Source: a bacterium (lineage in GTDB: Bacteria > Zixibacteria > MSB-5A5 > GN15 > FEB-12). From it: a stretch of 14,332 bases of DNA. Position numbers and translations under genes: made by a program. Below are positions 7,351 to 14,332 of this stretch, piece after piece. The stretch is from NCBI GenBank assembly GCA_030668045.1, contig DAOUUR010000016.1, positions 1 through 14,332 on the forward strand. Reading direction: 5' to 3'. The notes under the pieces are model-generated. The model was not told the DNA's origin, searched no databases, and was given only the letters and a program-made list of their open reading frames with translations. Position 1 is the first letter of the stretch. Each line of letters starts with the position of its first letter.

Positions 7351-8487
7351 ATGAGTAACGGAACAAGGAAATTGCTTCAGGGTAATGCTTCCTGTGTCCA
7401 TGGTGCACTGTACGCCGGGATGCGGTTTTTTGCTGGTTACCCTATCACTCCTTCCACTGAGATTGCCGAGGTTTCATCTCGTGAACTTCCCCGAGTAGGC
7501 GGAAAGTTTATCCAGATGGAGGATGAGATCGGCTCGATCGCAGCCATTATTGGCGCCTCAATTGCCGGTTCAAAAGTTATGACAGGTACTTCCGGGCCGG
7601 GCTATTCGCTTATGGTCGAGAATATTGGTTATGCCTACATGTCGGAAACTCCGGTAGTGGTGGTTAATGTCCAGCGCGGTGGGCCATCAACCGGGCTGCC
7701 GACCAAAGTCAGCCAGTCCGACACTCAGCAGGCTCGCTGGGGTCCACATGGCGATTATACAGCAATTGCAATTGCGCCTTCGACGGTGGAAGACACCCTA
7801 ACCGAGACGATCCGCGCTTTCAATCTGGCCGAACGGTTCCGAACACCGGTGACGGTTCTGCTCGACGAGGTGATCGGGCATTCGCGAGCGATGGTGAAGA
7901 TTCCCGAGGAGGGCGAGTACGAAATAATCAACCGCGTCAAAGCGACATCGTCACCTGAGGAGTTTGAGGCCTTCGAGATGACGCCCAACTTGATTTCGCC
8001 GATGCCTGCCTACGGAGAAGGTTACCGCTACAATGTCAGTGGACTGACACATGATACGCACGGCTTCCCGACCAATAGGGCCGACGAAATTCCGATCAAA
8101 CTCAACAAACTTCGTGACAAGATTATGAACTATGTTGATGAGATAACCAAGCTCCGGGTTGAGTTCATGGATGATGCCGATATCGCGATTATTTCCTATG
8201 GCTCGGTTTCCCGGACGGCTCTTCAGGCGGCCTCGATTGCTCGTCAGGCCGGTTTCAAGGTTGGCTGTATTCAGCTATGCACGATCTGGCCGTTCCCCGA
8301 AAAGGAGATTAAGGCGCTGTGCGAAAACTGTAGCAAGATAATCGTCGGTGAATTAAACATGGGGCAGATCGTTGAGGAAGTGCGCAAAGTGATTTCCGAC
8401 GACAAAGAGATTCACACTCTCCAGCGATATGACAGCGAAATCCTAACACCTATGCAGATGCTTGAGAAACTCGAGGAGGTGCTGTGA
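7351..8487 (+). CDS. korA: 2-oxoglutarate:ferredoxin oxidoreductase alpha subunit
   Basis: The alpha subunit of the CoA-dependent complex interconverts 2-oxoglutarate and succinyl-CoA + CO2 with ferredoxin. The 378 residues show GYPITPSTEI (29-38), FIQMEDEIGS (53-62), TSGPGYSLM (80-88) and QRGGPSTGLPT (108-118), the conserved pyrimidine-binding and substrate-channel motifs of alpha subunits. The second half contains the transketolase-C-like domain (ISYGSVSRTALQAA, then TIWPFPEKEI). The 2-oxoglutarate preference is inferred from overall resemblance to KorA and from the sucCD neighbours; a branched-chain or other 2-oxoacid specificity is less likely but not excluded. The ribosome-binding site lies in GGAAGGGTGA (7335-7344). 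The 3' end carries the korB ribosome-binding site. Confidence 0.93.
   Translation: MSNGTRKLLQGNASCVHGALYAGMRFFAGYPITPSTEIAEVSSRELPRVGGKFIQMEDEIGSIAAIIGASIAGSKVMTGTSGPGYSLMVENIGYAYMSETPVVVVNVQRGGPSTGLPTKVSQSDTQQARWGPHGDYTAIAIAPSTVEDTLTETIRAFNLAERFRTPVTVLLDEVIGHSRAMVKIPEEGEYEIINRVKATSSPEEFEAFEMTPNLISPMPAYGEGYRYNVSGLTHDTHGFPTNRADEIPIKLNKLRDKIMNYVDEITKLRVEFMDDADIAIISYGSVSRTALQAASIARQAGFKVGCIQLCTIWPFPEKEIKALCENCSKIIVGELNMGQIVEEVRKVISDDKEIHTLQRYDSEILTPMQMLEKLEEVL
8475..8480 (+). promoter_or_regulatory. Ribosome-binding site for korB inside the korA coding end
   Basis: GGAGGT sits 6 bases before ATG 8487 but only 3 bases before the in-frame GTG 8484. This places the korB start at ATG 8487, which shares its A with the korA stop (TGATG). 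Confidence 0.75.
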
Positions 8488-9332
8488 TGACTACCGCAAC
8501 AAAACCGAAACAGAAATCGGATGTTTTCCATCAATACCTCCGACCCAAAAAGAAATTCCCCAATGTCTGGTGCCCCGGCTGTGGTATCGGTATTGTGATG
8601 GGTGCGTTCATACGAGCTATCGACAAACTTGGCCTGAGCAAGGATGAGGTTGTGCTGGTTTCGGGGATTGGCTGCAGCAGCCGTTTCCCGGTCTATCTTG
8701 ACTTCAATTCATTGCACACCACTCATGGACGGGCGTTGCCGTTCGCTACCGGCGTCAAGTTCTCACGTCCTGACCTGAAGGTCATAGTGATTACAGGCGA
8801 CGGTGATGCTCTTGCTATCGGCGGCAATCATTTCATACATGCTTGCCGACGTAATATCGACATCACTGCCATCCTGATAAACAACCATATCTACGGCATG
8901 ACCGGTGGTCAGGGATCACCAACAACACCCTCCGAAGCGTTCTCCACGACGACACCGTACGGCAATGTCGAGAAACACTTTGAGCCCTGTGATCTGGCTG
9001 CCGCCGCTGGTGCATCTTATGTTGCCCGAGGGACAGTCTATCACGCCGTTCAGCTTGAGAAGGCAATTACGCAAGCGATAGAGAATCGAGGATTCTCTCT
9101 GGTTGAAGCAATTTCCAATTGTCATACCTACTTTGGTCGTCTCAACCGTAAGGGTGACGGTCTGGCTATGATTCAATCGTTCAAAGATCGCGCGGTGCCG
9201 GTGGCAAGGGCGGGTAAGATGTCGGAAGAAGAGCTTGAGGACAAACTGGTGATAGGCAAGCTACACACCACCGGTGCGACCGAGTTCTGCGATGAGTACC
9301 AGAAGGTTATCGACGCCCATAAGGAGAAGTGA
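8487..9332 (+). CDS. korB: 2-oxoglutarate:ferredoxin oxidoreductase beta subunit (TPP-binding)
   Basis: The beta subunit holds thiamine pyrophosphate and, with the alpha subunit, forms the active site. From ATG 8487 it has 281 residues, normal for short KorB-type beta subunits that lack extra cluster domains. WCPGCG (28-33) and GIGCSSRFP (60-68) are conserved in the family. TGDGDALAIGGNH (103-115) and NNHIYGMTGGQ (132-142) form the Mg-TPP binding motif (GDG followed about 30 residues later by NN). SPTTPSE follows as in other KorB proteins. The cysteines near the N-terminus (29, 32) and at 63 are candidate ligands for the catalytic-core cluster found in this group. The gene overlaps korA by one base and is followed by korC after 7 bases. 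Confidence 0.94.
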   Translation: MTTATKPKQKSDVFHQYLRPKKKFPNVWCPGCGIGIVMGAFIRAIDKLGLSKDEVVLVSGIGCSSRFPVYLDFNSLHTTHGRALPFATGVKFSRPDLKVIVITGDGDALAIGGNHFIHACRRNIDITAILINNHIYGMTGGQGSPTTPSEAFSTTTPYGNVEKHFEPCDLAAAAGASYVARGTVYHAVQLEKAITQAIENRGFSLVEAISNCHTYFGRLNRKGDGLAMIQSFKDRAVPVARAGKMSEEELEDKLVIGKLHTTGATEFCDEYQKVIDAHKEK

Positions 9333-9339
9333 GGATACT

Positions 9340-9933
9340 ATGTGTGCTAAACTTTTAGATAAGATAGAAATTCCGGTTGATCGATATGAACTTCGCCTCT
9401 CCGGTTCGGGTGGTCAGGGTATGATTTTCGCCTCGGTTGTTCTCTCCGAAGCGATTGGCGGCACCGGTGAGAAGAAGGTGGTGCAATCTCAGTCGTACGG
9501 CCCCGAGGCGCGGGGTGGAGCCTCCAAGGCGGATGTCGTTATTTCCGCTAACGAGATATTCTATCCCAAGGCAATGAAGCTTGATTTCTTGCTGGCCATG
9601 ACTCAGGAAGCGGTGGATAAGTACTATCCCGACCTCAAAGATGACGGTATGCTCGTGGTCGATACGGCCCTTGTGACCGAAATCCCCACCGACAATTACT
9701 ACGGCATTCCATGTACTTACCTGGCTCGCGAAGAGGCCGGGCATGCGATGGTGGCTAATATCGTGGCTCTTGGCGCGATCTGTGCTGCCACCGGGCTGGC
9801 CTCGATGGAAGCACTGACCAAGGCGGTATTGAATCGTGCGCCCAAGGGTACCGAAGACAAGAACAGGAAAGCACTCGAGATTGGTTATCGAGAGTTGATG
9901 AAGCTGAAGACAGAGAAGGAAGCGGCCAAATGA
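9340..9933 (+). CDS. korC: 2-oxoglutarate:ferredoxin oxidoreductase gamma subunit
   Basis: The gamma subunit of the same complex has 197 residues, against roughly 185 in the family. The glycine-rich LSGSGGQGMIFAS (20-32) and QSYGPEARGGASKADVVIS (51-69) are diagnostic of 2-oxoacid:ferredoxin oxidoreductase gamma chains. They are followed by the conserved YPKAMKLDFLLAMTQEA segment. An in-frame ATG at 9274 would add 22 residues but overlaps korB deeply and lacks family resemblance, so I take ATG 9340, with GAGGA at 9331-9335 (a short 4-base spacer). The stop overlaps the ndk start as ATGA, so translation of the two is probably coupled. Confidence 0.94.
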   Translation: MCAKLLDKIEIPVDRYELRLSGSGGQGMIFASVVLSEAIGGTGEKKVVQSQSYGPEARGGASKADVVISANEIFYPKAMKLDFLLAMTQEAVDKYYPDLKDDGMLVVDTALVTEIPTDNYYGIPCTYLAREEAGHAMVANIVALGAICAATGLASMEALTKAVLNRAPKGTEDKNRKALEIGYRELMKLKTEKEAAK

Positions 9934-10328
9934 GCCGAACCTTGTTGATCGTCAAACCCGACGCTACCGAGCGAAATCTTATCGGACATGTGATCGGTCG
10001 GTTGGAGCGAGCCGGCTTCAAGGTTGCCGAGATGAGGATGGTTCGTCTTGTTGAGGCCGAAGCTCGCAAGTTTTACGCTGTGCACGAGGGTAAACCATTT
10101 CTGGATGATCTCGTTGCATTTATGACTTCCGGTCTGGTTGTGCCGATGGTATTAGAAAAGGACAATGCGGTCGAGGACCTGCGAACGCTGATCGGTGCGA
10201 CTGATCCGAGCAAGGCCGCCTGCGGTACGGTTCGCCAGGAGATAGCGCGGGATATTCAGTGTAACTCGGTGCATGGGTCTGACTCTGATGAAAATGCCGC
10301 TGTGGAGATAGCTTTCTTTTTCGAATAG
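9930..10328 (+). CDS. ndk: Nucleoside diphosphate kinase
   Basis: The enzyme exchanges gamma-phosphates among NTPs and NDPs through a phosphohistidine. The 132 residues are slightly short for the family (about 135-150). TLLIVKPDA (4-12) carries the conserved lysine Lys9, and NSVHGSDSDENA (112-123) carries the active-site His115. RQEIARDIQ just before replaces the more usual RxxFA segment. The start overlaps the korC stop by 4 bases (ATGA), with AGAAGGA upstream (9914-9920). Linkage to succinyl-CoA synthetase makes sense because Ndk can turn the nucleotide formed there into GTP or ATP; here Ndk is fused to the kor unit rather than directly to sucCD. The last residues (IAFFFE) end the domain normally. 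Confidence 0.95.
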   Translation: MSRTLLIVKPDATERNLIGHVIGRLERAGFKVAEMRMVRLVEAEARKFYAVHEGKPFLDDLVAFMTSGLVVPMVLEKDNAVEDLRTLIGATDPSKAACGTVRQEIARDIQCNSVHGSDSDENAAVEIAFFFE

Positions 10329-10413
10329 AGCATGTGATTAGAATCTGAAATAGGAACCTGAGGCGCTGGAGCGCTTCGATAGATGTTCGACGATGCTACG
10401 CGATGCATTGATC

Positions 10414-10417
10414 GGGA
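10414..10417 (+). promoter_or_regulatory. Ribosome-binding site choosing ATG 10426 for the LarA-family gene
   Basis: GGGA lies 8 bases before ATG 10426. The earlier in-frame ATG 10393 has no comparable sequence. The protein from 10426 begins MDVELAYGDDKI, as LarA-family proteins do. Confidence 0.55.
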
Positions 10418-10425
10418 CTGACAAT

Positions 10426-11655
10426 ATGGATGTTGAACTAGCTTACGGTGACGATAAAATAAGATTGACCTTACCCGATACGGTGACGGTCGATGAGTAT
10501 GCTCCCGTGACGGTCGGTGAACCAGCCGGTCGTGAGGAGTTTCTTAGTGGTCTGAATGAATCAGATATCCGTTCTGCGCTGTCGTCCGACGATATCCTGA
10601 TTGTTGTCAACGATGCCCACCGAAACACACCCACAGCACTCGTTCTGACCTGGCTTGAAGAGGTGGTCCCCGGTCTTCTTGGTAGAGCATCGTTCCTGGT
10701 TGCCTGCGGGACTCACGCGATACCGGATGAGAAACAGCTCGGTAGAATCTTCGGCGAGCATCTCTCTGGTATTGCCGATAGAATCTCCTGTCACGATTGT
10801 GATGATGGCCACTCGATGAAATCCGTTGGTAGTGATCATTTCGGAAGTGAGGTTCGGTTTAACTGCATGATCTTCGAGTATGAAGCGGTGTTCATTATCA
10901 ATTCGGTCGAACCGCACTACTTTGCCGGTTACACCGGCGGACGGAAGTCGTTGATCCCTGGGCTGGCTGACCGCGCTACGATAGAACGCAATCACAACAT
11001 GGCTAACTCTCTTGAGGCGGCGCCGTTAAAACTCGACGGCAACCCGGTAGCGGAGCATCAGGACGAGCTGTTGAAAATGTTGGACTACAAAAAGTTCCTG
11101 ACAGTTCAAATTGTTCTGGATGCTTCGGTCAAACCGGCGGCGTTCTTCTGGGGGAATATCGTTGACGCATTTCAACGAGCCACGCGGGTGGCGGATCAAG
11201 TTTTTGCCCGGAAGATTGACCGACAGTACAATGCTGTACTGATGGAAATCGCCCCGCCGCTTGACAGGAACCTGTATCAGATTCAGAAGGGCCTTGAGAA
11301 CAATTGCACCGCTGTCAAGAGGGGTGGCGCTGCGGTTCTGATCTCTGCGTGTCAGGATGGCGTCGGTAATCTCGAATTCTTCAATCTTGCCCGACAGTGG
11401 GACTTTGATACGAACAAATCGAACGATGGCAAATTGCATTTTGGATCGCACAAGCTGTCGCGGGTGATTGGGATGAGAAGGGACTTCGACGTATTTGTTC
11501 ACTCGGAAGTTGAGGACAGCGATGTTCGTCAGGTGTTCTATGAACCACTTGACGATATCCAGGCCTTTCTTGAAAAAAGAATCAGTGAGACTAACGACTT
11601 CGCTGTTGGAGTCGTGCACGACGCCGGAAGTACAGTATTAAAATTTGAACCATAA
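10426..11655 (+). CDS. LarA-family nickel-pincer-dependent 2-hydroxyacid racemase/epimerase (DUF2088)
   Basis: The protein has 409 residues, near the roughly 425 of lactate racemase LarA. The nickel-pincer machinery is visible: VNDAHRNTPT (61-70) with a phosphate-binding arginine, VACGTHAIPD (92-101) with a catalytic-type His97, and EPHYFAGYTGGRKSLIPGLA (162-181). This last stretch holds His164 and Lys174, the lysine that tethers the cofactor in LarA. ERNHNM (187-192) holds His190, which corresponds to the nickel ligand. Known family members racemise lactate, malate, 2-hydroxyglutarate or phenyllactate, or epimerise sugar acids. The gene sits between ndk and mdh in a TCA array, so a malate or 2-hydroxyglutarate substrate is an attractive inference, not shown. 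The cofactor-synthesis genes larB, larC and larE are not in the window. About 97 bases without a gene precede it, so it could have its own promoter. Confidence 0.87.
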   Translation: MDVELAYGDDKIRLTLPDTVTVDEYAPVTVGEPAGREEFLSGLNESDIRSALSSDDILIVVNDAHRNTPTALVLTWLEEVVPGLLGRASFLVACGTHAIPDEKQLGRIFGEHLSGIADRISCHDCDDGHSMKSVGSDHFGSEVRFNCMIFEYEAVFIINSVEPHYFAGYTGGRKSLIPGLADRATIERNHNMANSLEAAPLKLDGNPVAEHQDELLKMLDYKKFLTVQIVLDASVKPAAFFWGNIVDAFQRATRVADQVFARKIDRQYNAVLMEIAPPLDRNLYQIQKGLENNCTAVKRGGAAVLISACQDGVGNLEFFNLARQWDFDTNKSNDGKLHFGSHKLSRVIGMRRDFDVFVHSEVEDSDVRQVFYEPLDDIQAFLEKRISETNDFAVGVVHDAGSTVLKFEP

Positions 11656-11667
11656 CTATTTTATTTC

Positions 11668-11674
11668 AGGAGGT
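11668..11674 (+). promoter_or_regulatory. Strong ribosome-binding site of mdh
   Basis: AGGAGGT, a near-perfect anti-Shine-Dalgarno match, lies 10 bases before ATG 11685. An ATG-TGA directly abuts it at 11675-11680 but is too close to be initiated. The sequence around it is AT-rich. Confidence 0.6.
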
Positions 11675-11684
11675 ATGTGAAAAA

Positions 11685-12611
11685 ATGAACAAGAAAATTG
11701 CTGTAATCGGTGCTGGAAACGTGGGCGCGACATGCGCTATGTATCTGGCTGAAGCGAATTTCGCTGATGTCGTACTGGTTGACATCATCGAAGGAACTCC
11801 CCAGGGTAAGGGTCTTGATCTGACCCAGGCCGGACCGGTGCGTGGGTACAACGCAATGGTCAAAGGCACCAACAAGTTTTCCGACATCAAGGGTGCCGAC
11901 ATTGTCATTATGACGGCAGGTCTGCCACGAAAACCCGGTATGTCGCGCGAGGACCTCGTCAGCATGAACGCTGATATCGTTGGTTCGGTGGCGAAAAACA
12001 TCAAGAAGTACGCCCCCAAGAGTTTTGTGATTGTCGTTTCCAATCCGCTTGACCTGATGACCTTCCACATGCAGAAGGTAACGGGCTTCCCGAAGAATCG
12101 TGTGCTGGGTCAGGCTGGCGTGCTTGATTCGATCCGTTTCCGTGCGTTCATCTCGATGGAACTCGGTGTAGCTATGACTGACACGCAGGCGATGGTTCTT
12201 GGTGGTCATGGTGATACGATGGTGCCGATACCACGTTACACGACGGTTGCTGGTGTGCCGATCGGGGAACTGATCCCGAAAGATCGCATAAATGCAATCG
12301 CTGATCGTACGCGTGCTGGCGGTGGTGAAATCGTTAAGCTATTGAAGACCGGTTCTGCTTATTACGCTCCGGCGGCGGCTTCGGTTGACATGTGTCGCGC
12401 AATCTTTAACGATGAGAAGAAGGTGCTGCCCGCCTCGGCCTTCCTAAGTGGCGAGTACGGCATCAAAGATATCTACATCGGTGTCCCAGTTATTCTGGGC
12501 GCGAAGGGTGTGGAAAAGATACTTGAGCTGAAACTCAGCAAGGGCGAACTTTCTGCGTTGCAGGGCTCGGCTAAAACATACAAGTTACACCTCAAGGACC
12601 TCGGCTACTAA
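11685..12611 (+). CDS. mdh: Malate dehydrogenase (LDH-like type)
   Basis: The enzyme interconverts malate and oxaloacetate with NAD(H). The 308 residues match the LDH-like MDH group. The Rossmann motif GAGNVG (10-14 region) is followed by Asp33, favouring NAD. The substrate loop reads [13 protein letters not shown] (78-90), with Arg82 at the position that separates malate from lactate dehydrogenases and Arg88 as the mobile-loop arginine. NPLD (120-123), the Asp148/Arg151 pair in LDSIRFR and GGHGDTMVP (173-181) with catalytic His175 complete the active site. The translation signal is strong. icd follows after 11 bases, so the two are almost certainly cotranscribed. Confidence 0.97.
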   Translation: MNKKIAVIGAGNVGATCAMYLAEANFADVVLVDIIEGTPQGKGLDLTQAGPVRGYNAMVKGTNKFSDIKGADIVIMTAGLPRKPGMSREDLVSMNADIVGSVAKNIKKYAPKSFVIVVSNPLDLMTFHMQKVTGFPKNRVLGQAGVLDSIRFRAFISMELGVAMTDTQAMVLGGHGDTMVPIPRYTTVAGVPIGELIPKDRINAIADRTRAGGGEIVKLLKTGSAYYAPAAASVDMCRAIFNDEKKVLPASAFLSGEYGIKDIYIGVPVILGAKGVEKILELKLSKGELSALQGSAKTYKLHLKDLGY

Positions 12612-12622
12612 GGGAGATACAG

Positions 12623-13870
12623 ATGAAGAAGTACAAACATATTGTCGTCCCCAAGGATGGCAAACGCATCACGATCAAGGGCAAGAAACTCTCGATTCCC
12701 AACAACCCGATCATTCCGGTAATTGAGGGCGATGGTATCGGCCGTGACATCATGAAAGCAGCCCGTCGCGTTGTCGATGCTGCCGTTGAGAAAGCTTTCA
12801 AGGGCAGGAAACGGATCGCCTGGATGGATGTCTATGCCGGTGAAAAAGCCAACGAGCTCTATCGCGAGTGGCTGCCGGATGAGACAATCGATGCAATCAA
12901 AAGCCACTACGTGGCTCTCAAAGGTCCGTTGACAACCCCGATTGGTGGCGGTTTCAGATCGCTGAACGTCTCGCTGCGCCAGATCATGAACCTCTATGCC
13001 TGTGTGCGTCCTGTTCACTGGTATAAAGGTGTCGGCTCACCAGTCGTTCATCCGGAGAGGCTGAACGTTGTCATTTTCCGTGAGAATACAGAAGACGTCT
13101 ATGCCGGTATTGAGTGGAAGAAGGGCAGCAAGGATGTTAAGAAGGTCATTACCTGGCTCAACAAGAACATGAAGACCAACATCCGCACCGACTCCGGTAT
13201 TGGCATCAAGCCGATCTCGGTAACCGGTACCAAGCAACTGGTTCGCAAGGCAATCCAATACGCGATTGACCGCAAGCTCCCCTCGGTAACACTGGTGCAC
13301 AAAGGTAATATCATGAAGTACACCGAAGGTGCTTTCCGTGACTGGGGATACAAGCTGGCTACTACGGAGTTCCGTCGTAAGATTGTTACTGAGGACGAAC
13401 TCTGGAGTAAGTACAAAGGCAAGATGCCGAAGGGCAAGATTCTGATCAAGGATCGTATTGCCGATTCGATATTCCAGCAGGTGCTGACGCGTCCCGATGA
13501 GTACAGTATCCTGGCAACGCCTAACCTCAATGGTGACTATCTATCCGACGCCTGCGCTGCGCAGGTTGGCGGACTCGGGATGGCACCCGGCGCCAATATT
13601 GGTGACTACATCGGATTGTTCGAGGCCACTCATGGTACGGCTCCGAAGTATGCCGATAAGGACGTCATCAATCCGGGCTCGGTGATACTCTCGGCTGTTA
13701 TGATGCTTGAGTACATGGGCTGGGATAAGGCAGCGGTGATGATTGAGAAGGCGATTCAGAAAACGATCGACAAGAAGACCGTCACATACGATCTGCATCG
13801 TCAGATGAAAGGTGCGAAGAAAATCGGTACTTCCGCCTTCGCTACTGAGATCATCAAGAACATGCGGTAG
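12623..13870 (+). CDS. icd: Isocitrate dehydrogenase (NADP-type)
   Basis: The enzyme converts isocitrate to 2-oxoglutarate + CO2, or the reverse, feeding the kor complex upstream in the array. The 415 residues equal the E. coli Icd length (416). Visible are [10 protein letters not shown] (34-43), [12 protein letters not shown] (109-120) with Ser113 at the position of the regulatory phosphoserine of E. coli, Arg119, Arg129 and [14 protein letters not shown] (152-165). [15 protein letters not shown] (224-238) carries Lys227, and [14 protein letters not shown] (301-314) carries the metal-binding aspartates. [18 protein letters not shown] (336-353) has Lys342 and Tyr343, the residues that mark NADP preference. 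AGGGAGAT at 12611-12618 precedes the ATG by a short spacer. No aceK is present, so phosphorylation control is not implied. A strong terminator follows 26 bases after the stop. Confidence 0.97.
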   Translation: MKKYKHIVVPKDGKRITIKGKKLSIPNNPIIPVIEGDGIGRDIMKAARRVVDAAVEKAFKGRKRIAWMDVYAGEKANELYREWLPDETIDAIKSHYVALKGPLTTPIGGGFRSLNVSLRQIMNLYACVRPVHWYKGVGSPVVHPERLNVVIFRENTEDVYAGIEWKKGSKDVKKVITWLNKNMKTNIRTDSGIGIKPISVTGTKQLVRKAIQYAIDRKLPSVTLVHKGNIMKYTEGAFRDWGYKLATTEFRRKIVTEDELWSKYKGKMPKGKILIKDRIADSIFQQVLTRPDEYSILATPNLNGDYLSDACAAQVGGLGMAPGANIGDYIGLFEATHGTAPKYADKDVINPGSVILSAVMMLEYMGWDKAAVMIEKAIQKTIDKKTVTYDLHRQMKGAKKIGTSAFATEIIKNMR

Positions 13871-13896
13871 AGTAGTCAGCGGCATATGTAATACTG

Positions 13897-13927
13897 AGAG
13901 AGGCGGCTTCGGCCGCCTCTTTTTTTT
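13897..13927 (+). terminator. Intrinsic terminator after icd
   Basis: AGAGGCGGC (13899-13907) and GCCGCCTCT (13912-13920) form a 9-bp GC-rich stem closed by a TTCG tetraloop. A run of 8 T follows (13920-13927). This is a textbook intrinsic terminator and marks the end of the TCA array. Confidence 0.95.
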
Positions 13928-14232
13928 GTACTTGCGACCAAACGTCGAGTTCAGGCTGTCGCTTGTTGGGGCAATTGATCTTTTGGACATGGAAGACGAG
14001 GGAGAGTAGCGTCTATCTGCTTTTGGTTGCACAACCAAGGCTTTCGGAACGTCCCTTGAGCGAAGTTTCCGAAATCGAGATAGCCGGTTCTTCTGCTGCG
14101 GGGTATTCGCTGATCTGCTTGCTGTTTCAAACGGTACCACAGGAGCAAGATGAGACGTACTTGTTTAGCTGATCGTTACATTGTATCATTAGGATCGGTG
14201 GAAGAGAATATCAAGAGAGGTGCAACTGACCA
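13928..14232. other. Intergenic stretch without a supported gene
   Basis: About 305 bases follow the terminator. The short frames here have no convincing start signal and no family resemblance. The stretch holds two neighbouring inverted repeats: TTGGTTG/CAACCAA at 14023-14038 with a 2-base centre, and TTCGGAA/TTCCGAA at 14043-14073 with a 17-base loop. A possible promoter for the downstream lipoprotein gene lies near its end. Confidence 0.6.
14161..14189 (+). promoter_or_regulatory. Possible sigma70-type promoter for the lipoprotein gene
   Basis: TTGTTT (14161-14166) and TATCAT (14184-14189) are separated by 17 bases. The -10 matches the consensus at five of six bases and the -35 at three of six. 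It lies about 45 bases before the ATG at 14233, after a strong terminator, where a new promoter is expected. The promoter consensus of this organism is unknown. Confidence 0.3.
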
Positions 14233-14332
14233 ATGAAAAATCAACATTCCGTATATTTGACCGCGACGTGTCTGGCAATAGCGCTGGTTATGATTCTATC
14301 TTGTGGCGGTGGAGATGAGATTATTAACTCCC
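14233..14332 (+). CDS. N-terminus of a secreted lipoprotein, 3'-truncated by the window edge
   Basis: ATG 14233 opens a frame that runs to the end of the window, giving 33 residues. A short N-terminus with one lysine (MKNQHSVY) leads into a hydrophobic segment, LTATCLAIALVMI, and then a lipobox-like LSCGGG with the candidate lipidated cysteine at residue 24. This is a type II signal peptide, so the mature protein would be anchored in a membrane. AGGTG (14218-14222) lies 10 bases upstream. Function cannot be told from this fragment. It starts a new transcription unit unrelated to the TCA array. Confidence 0.7.
   Translation, partial: MKNQHSVYLTATCLAIALVMILSCGGGDEIINS

Noticed and set aside
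10359..10378. Small hairpin (AGGCGC-TGGA-GCGCTT) between ndk and the LarA-family gene, considered as a terminator
   Set aside because: No T-run follows and the stem is short with wobble pairs, so termination is not supported.
11675..11680. ATG-TGA start-stop element right after AGGAGGT before mdh
   Set aside because: There is no spacer between the Shine-Dalgarno and this ATG, so initiation there is implausible; probably chance.
13951..14172. Short overlapping frames on both strands after the icd terminator (about 65-70 codons)
   Set aside because: None has a convincing start signal or recognisable sequence, and the two strands compete; most likely non-coding.
1..14332. Search by eye for mobile elements, CRISPR arrays, tRNA/rRNA genes and phage or defence genes
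   Set aside because: No direct-repeat arrays, terminal inverted repeats, integrase/transposase motifs or RNA-gene signatures were seen; the region reads as core metabolism.

Overview
The window looks bacterial and chromosomal. Every convincing gene lies on the + strand, most have clear Shine-Dalgarno sequences, and stop/start overlaps are frequent. There are no transposases, integrases, phage genes, tRNAs, rRNAs or CRISPR repeats. The ferredoxin-dependent 2-oxoglutarate oxidoreductase and the archaeal-type cyclic 2,3-diphosphoglycerate synthetase-like GTPase suggest an anaerobic or facultative lineage. An uncultured FCB-type phylum such as Zixibacteria is my guess; it comes from gene content alone and is weak.

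Layout. Positions 1-957 hold the 3' part of an aldehyde dehydrogenase gene. A gap of about 170 bases follows, with a possible 29-residue membrane peptide (971-1060). Next come a cDPG synthetase-like P-loop GTPase (1126-2475), a terminator-like hairpin (2483-2513), carbamate kinase (2537-3487) and a CCA-adding/poly(A) polymerase-family nucleotidyltransferase with an HD domain (3490-4875). The last of these overlaps sucC.

Positions 4872-13870 form a co-directional central-carbon array: sucC, sucD, korD, korA, korB, korC, ndk, a LarA-family (nickel-pincer racemase) gene, mdh and icd. A strong UUCG-loop intrinsic terminator at 13897-13927 closes it. A gene-poor stretch of about 305 bases with two inverted repeats and a possible promoter follows, and then the start of a lipoprotein gene (14233 to the window end).

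How the genes work together. Icd makes 2-oxoglutarate, KorABCD interconverts it with succinyl-CoA using ferredoxin, and SucCD interconverts succinyl-CoA and succinate with substrate-level phosphorylation. Ndk can exchange the resulting NTP, and Mdh handles malate/oxaloacetate. The set could run oxidatively or as part of a reductive TCA route; the direction cannot be read from the window.

Most worth a second look: the LarA homologue inside the TCA array (possibly a malate or 2-hydroxyglutarate racemase), the lysine-only basic tails on SucD and on the GTPase, the GTPase/carbamate kinase pairing, and the unannotated 29-residue peptide. No clearly new defence or mobile system is visible.
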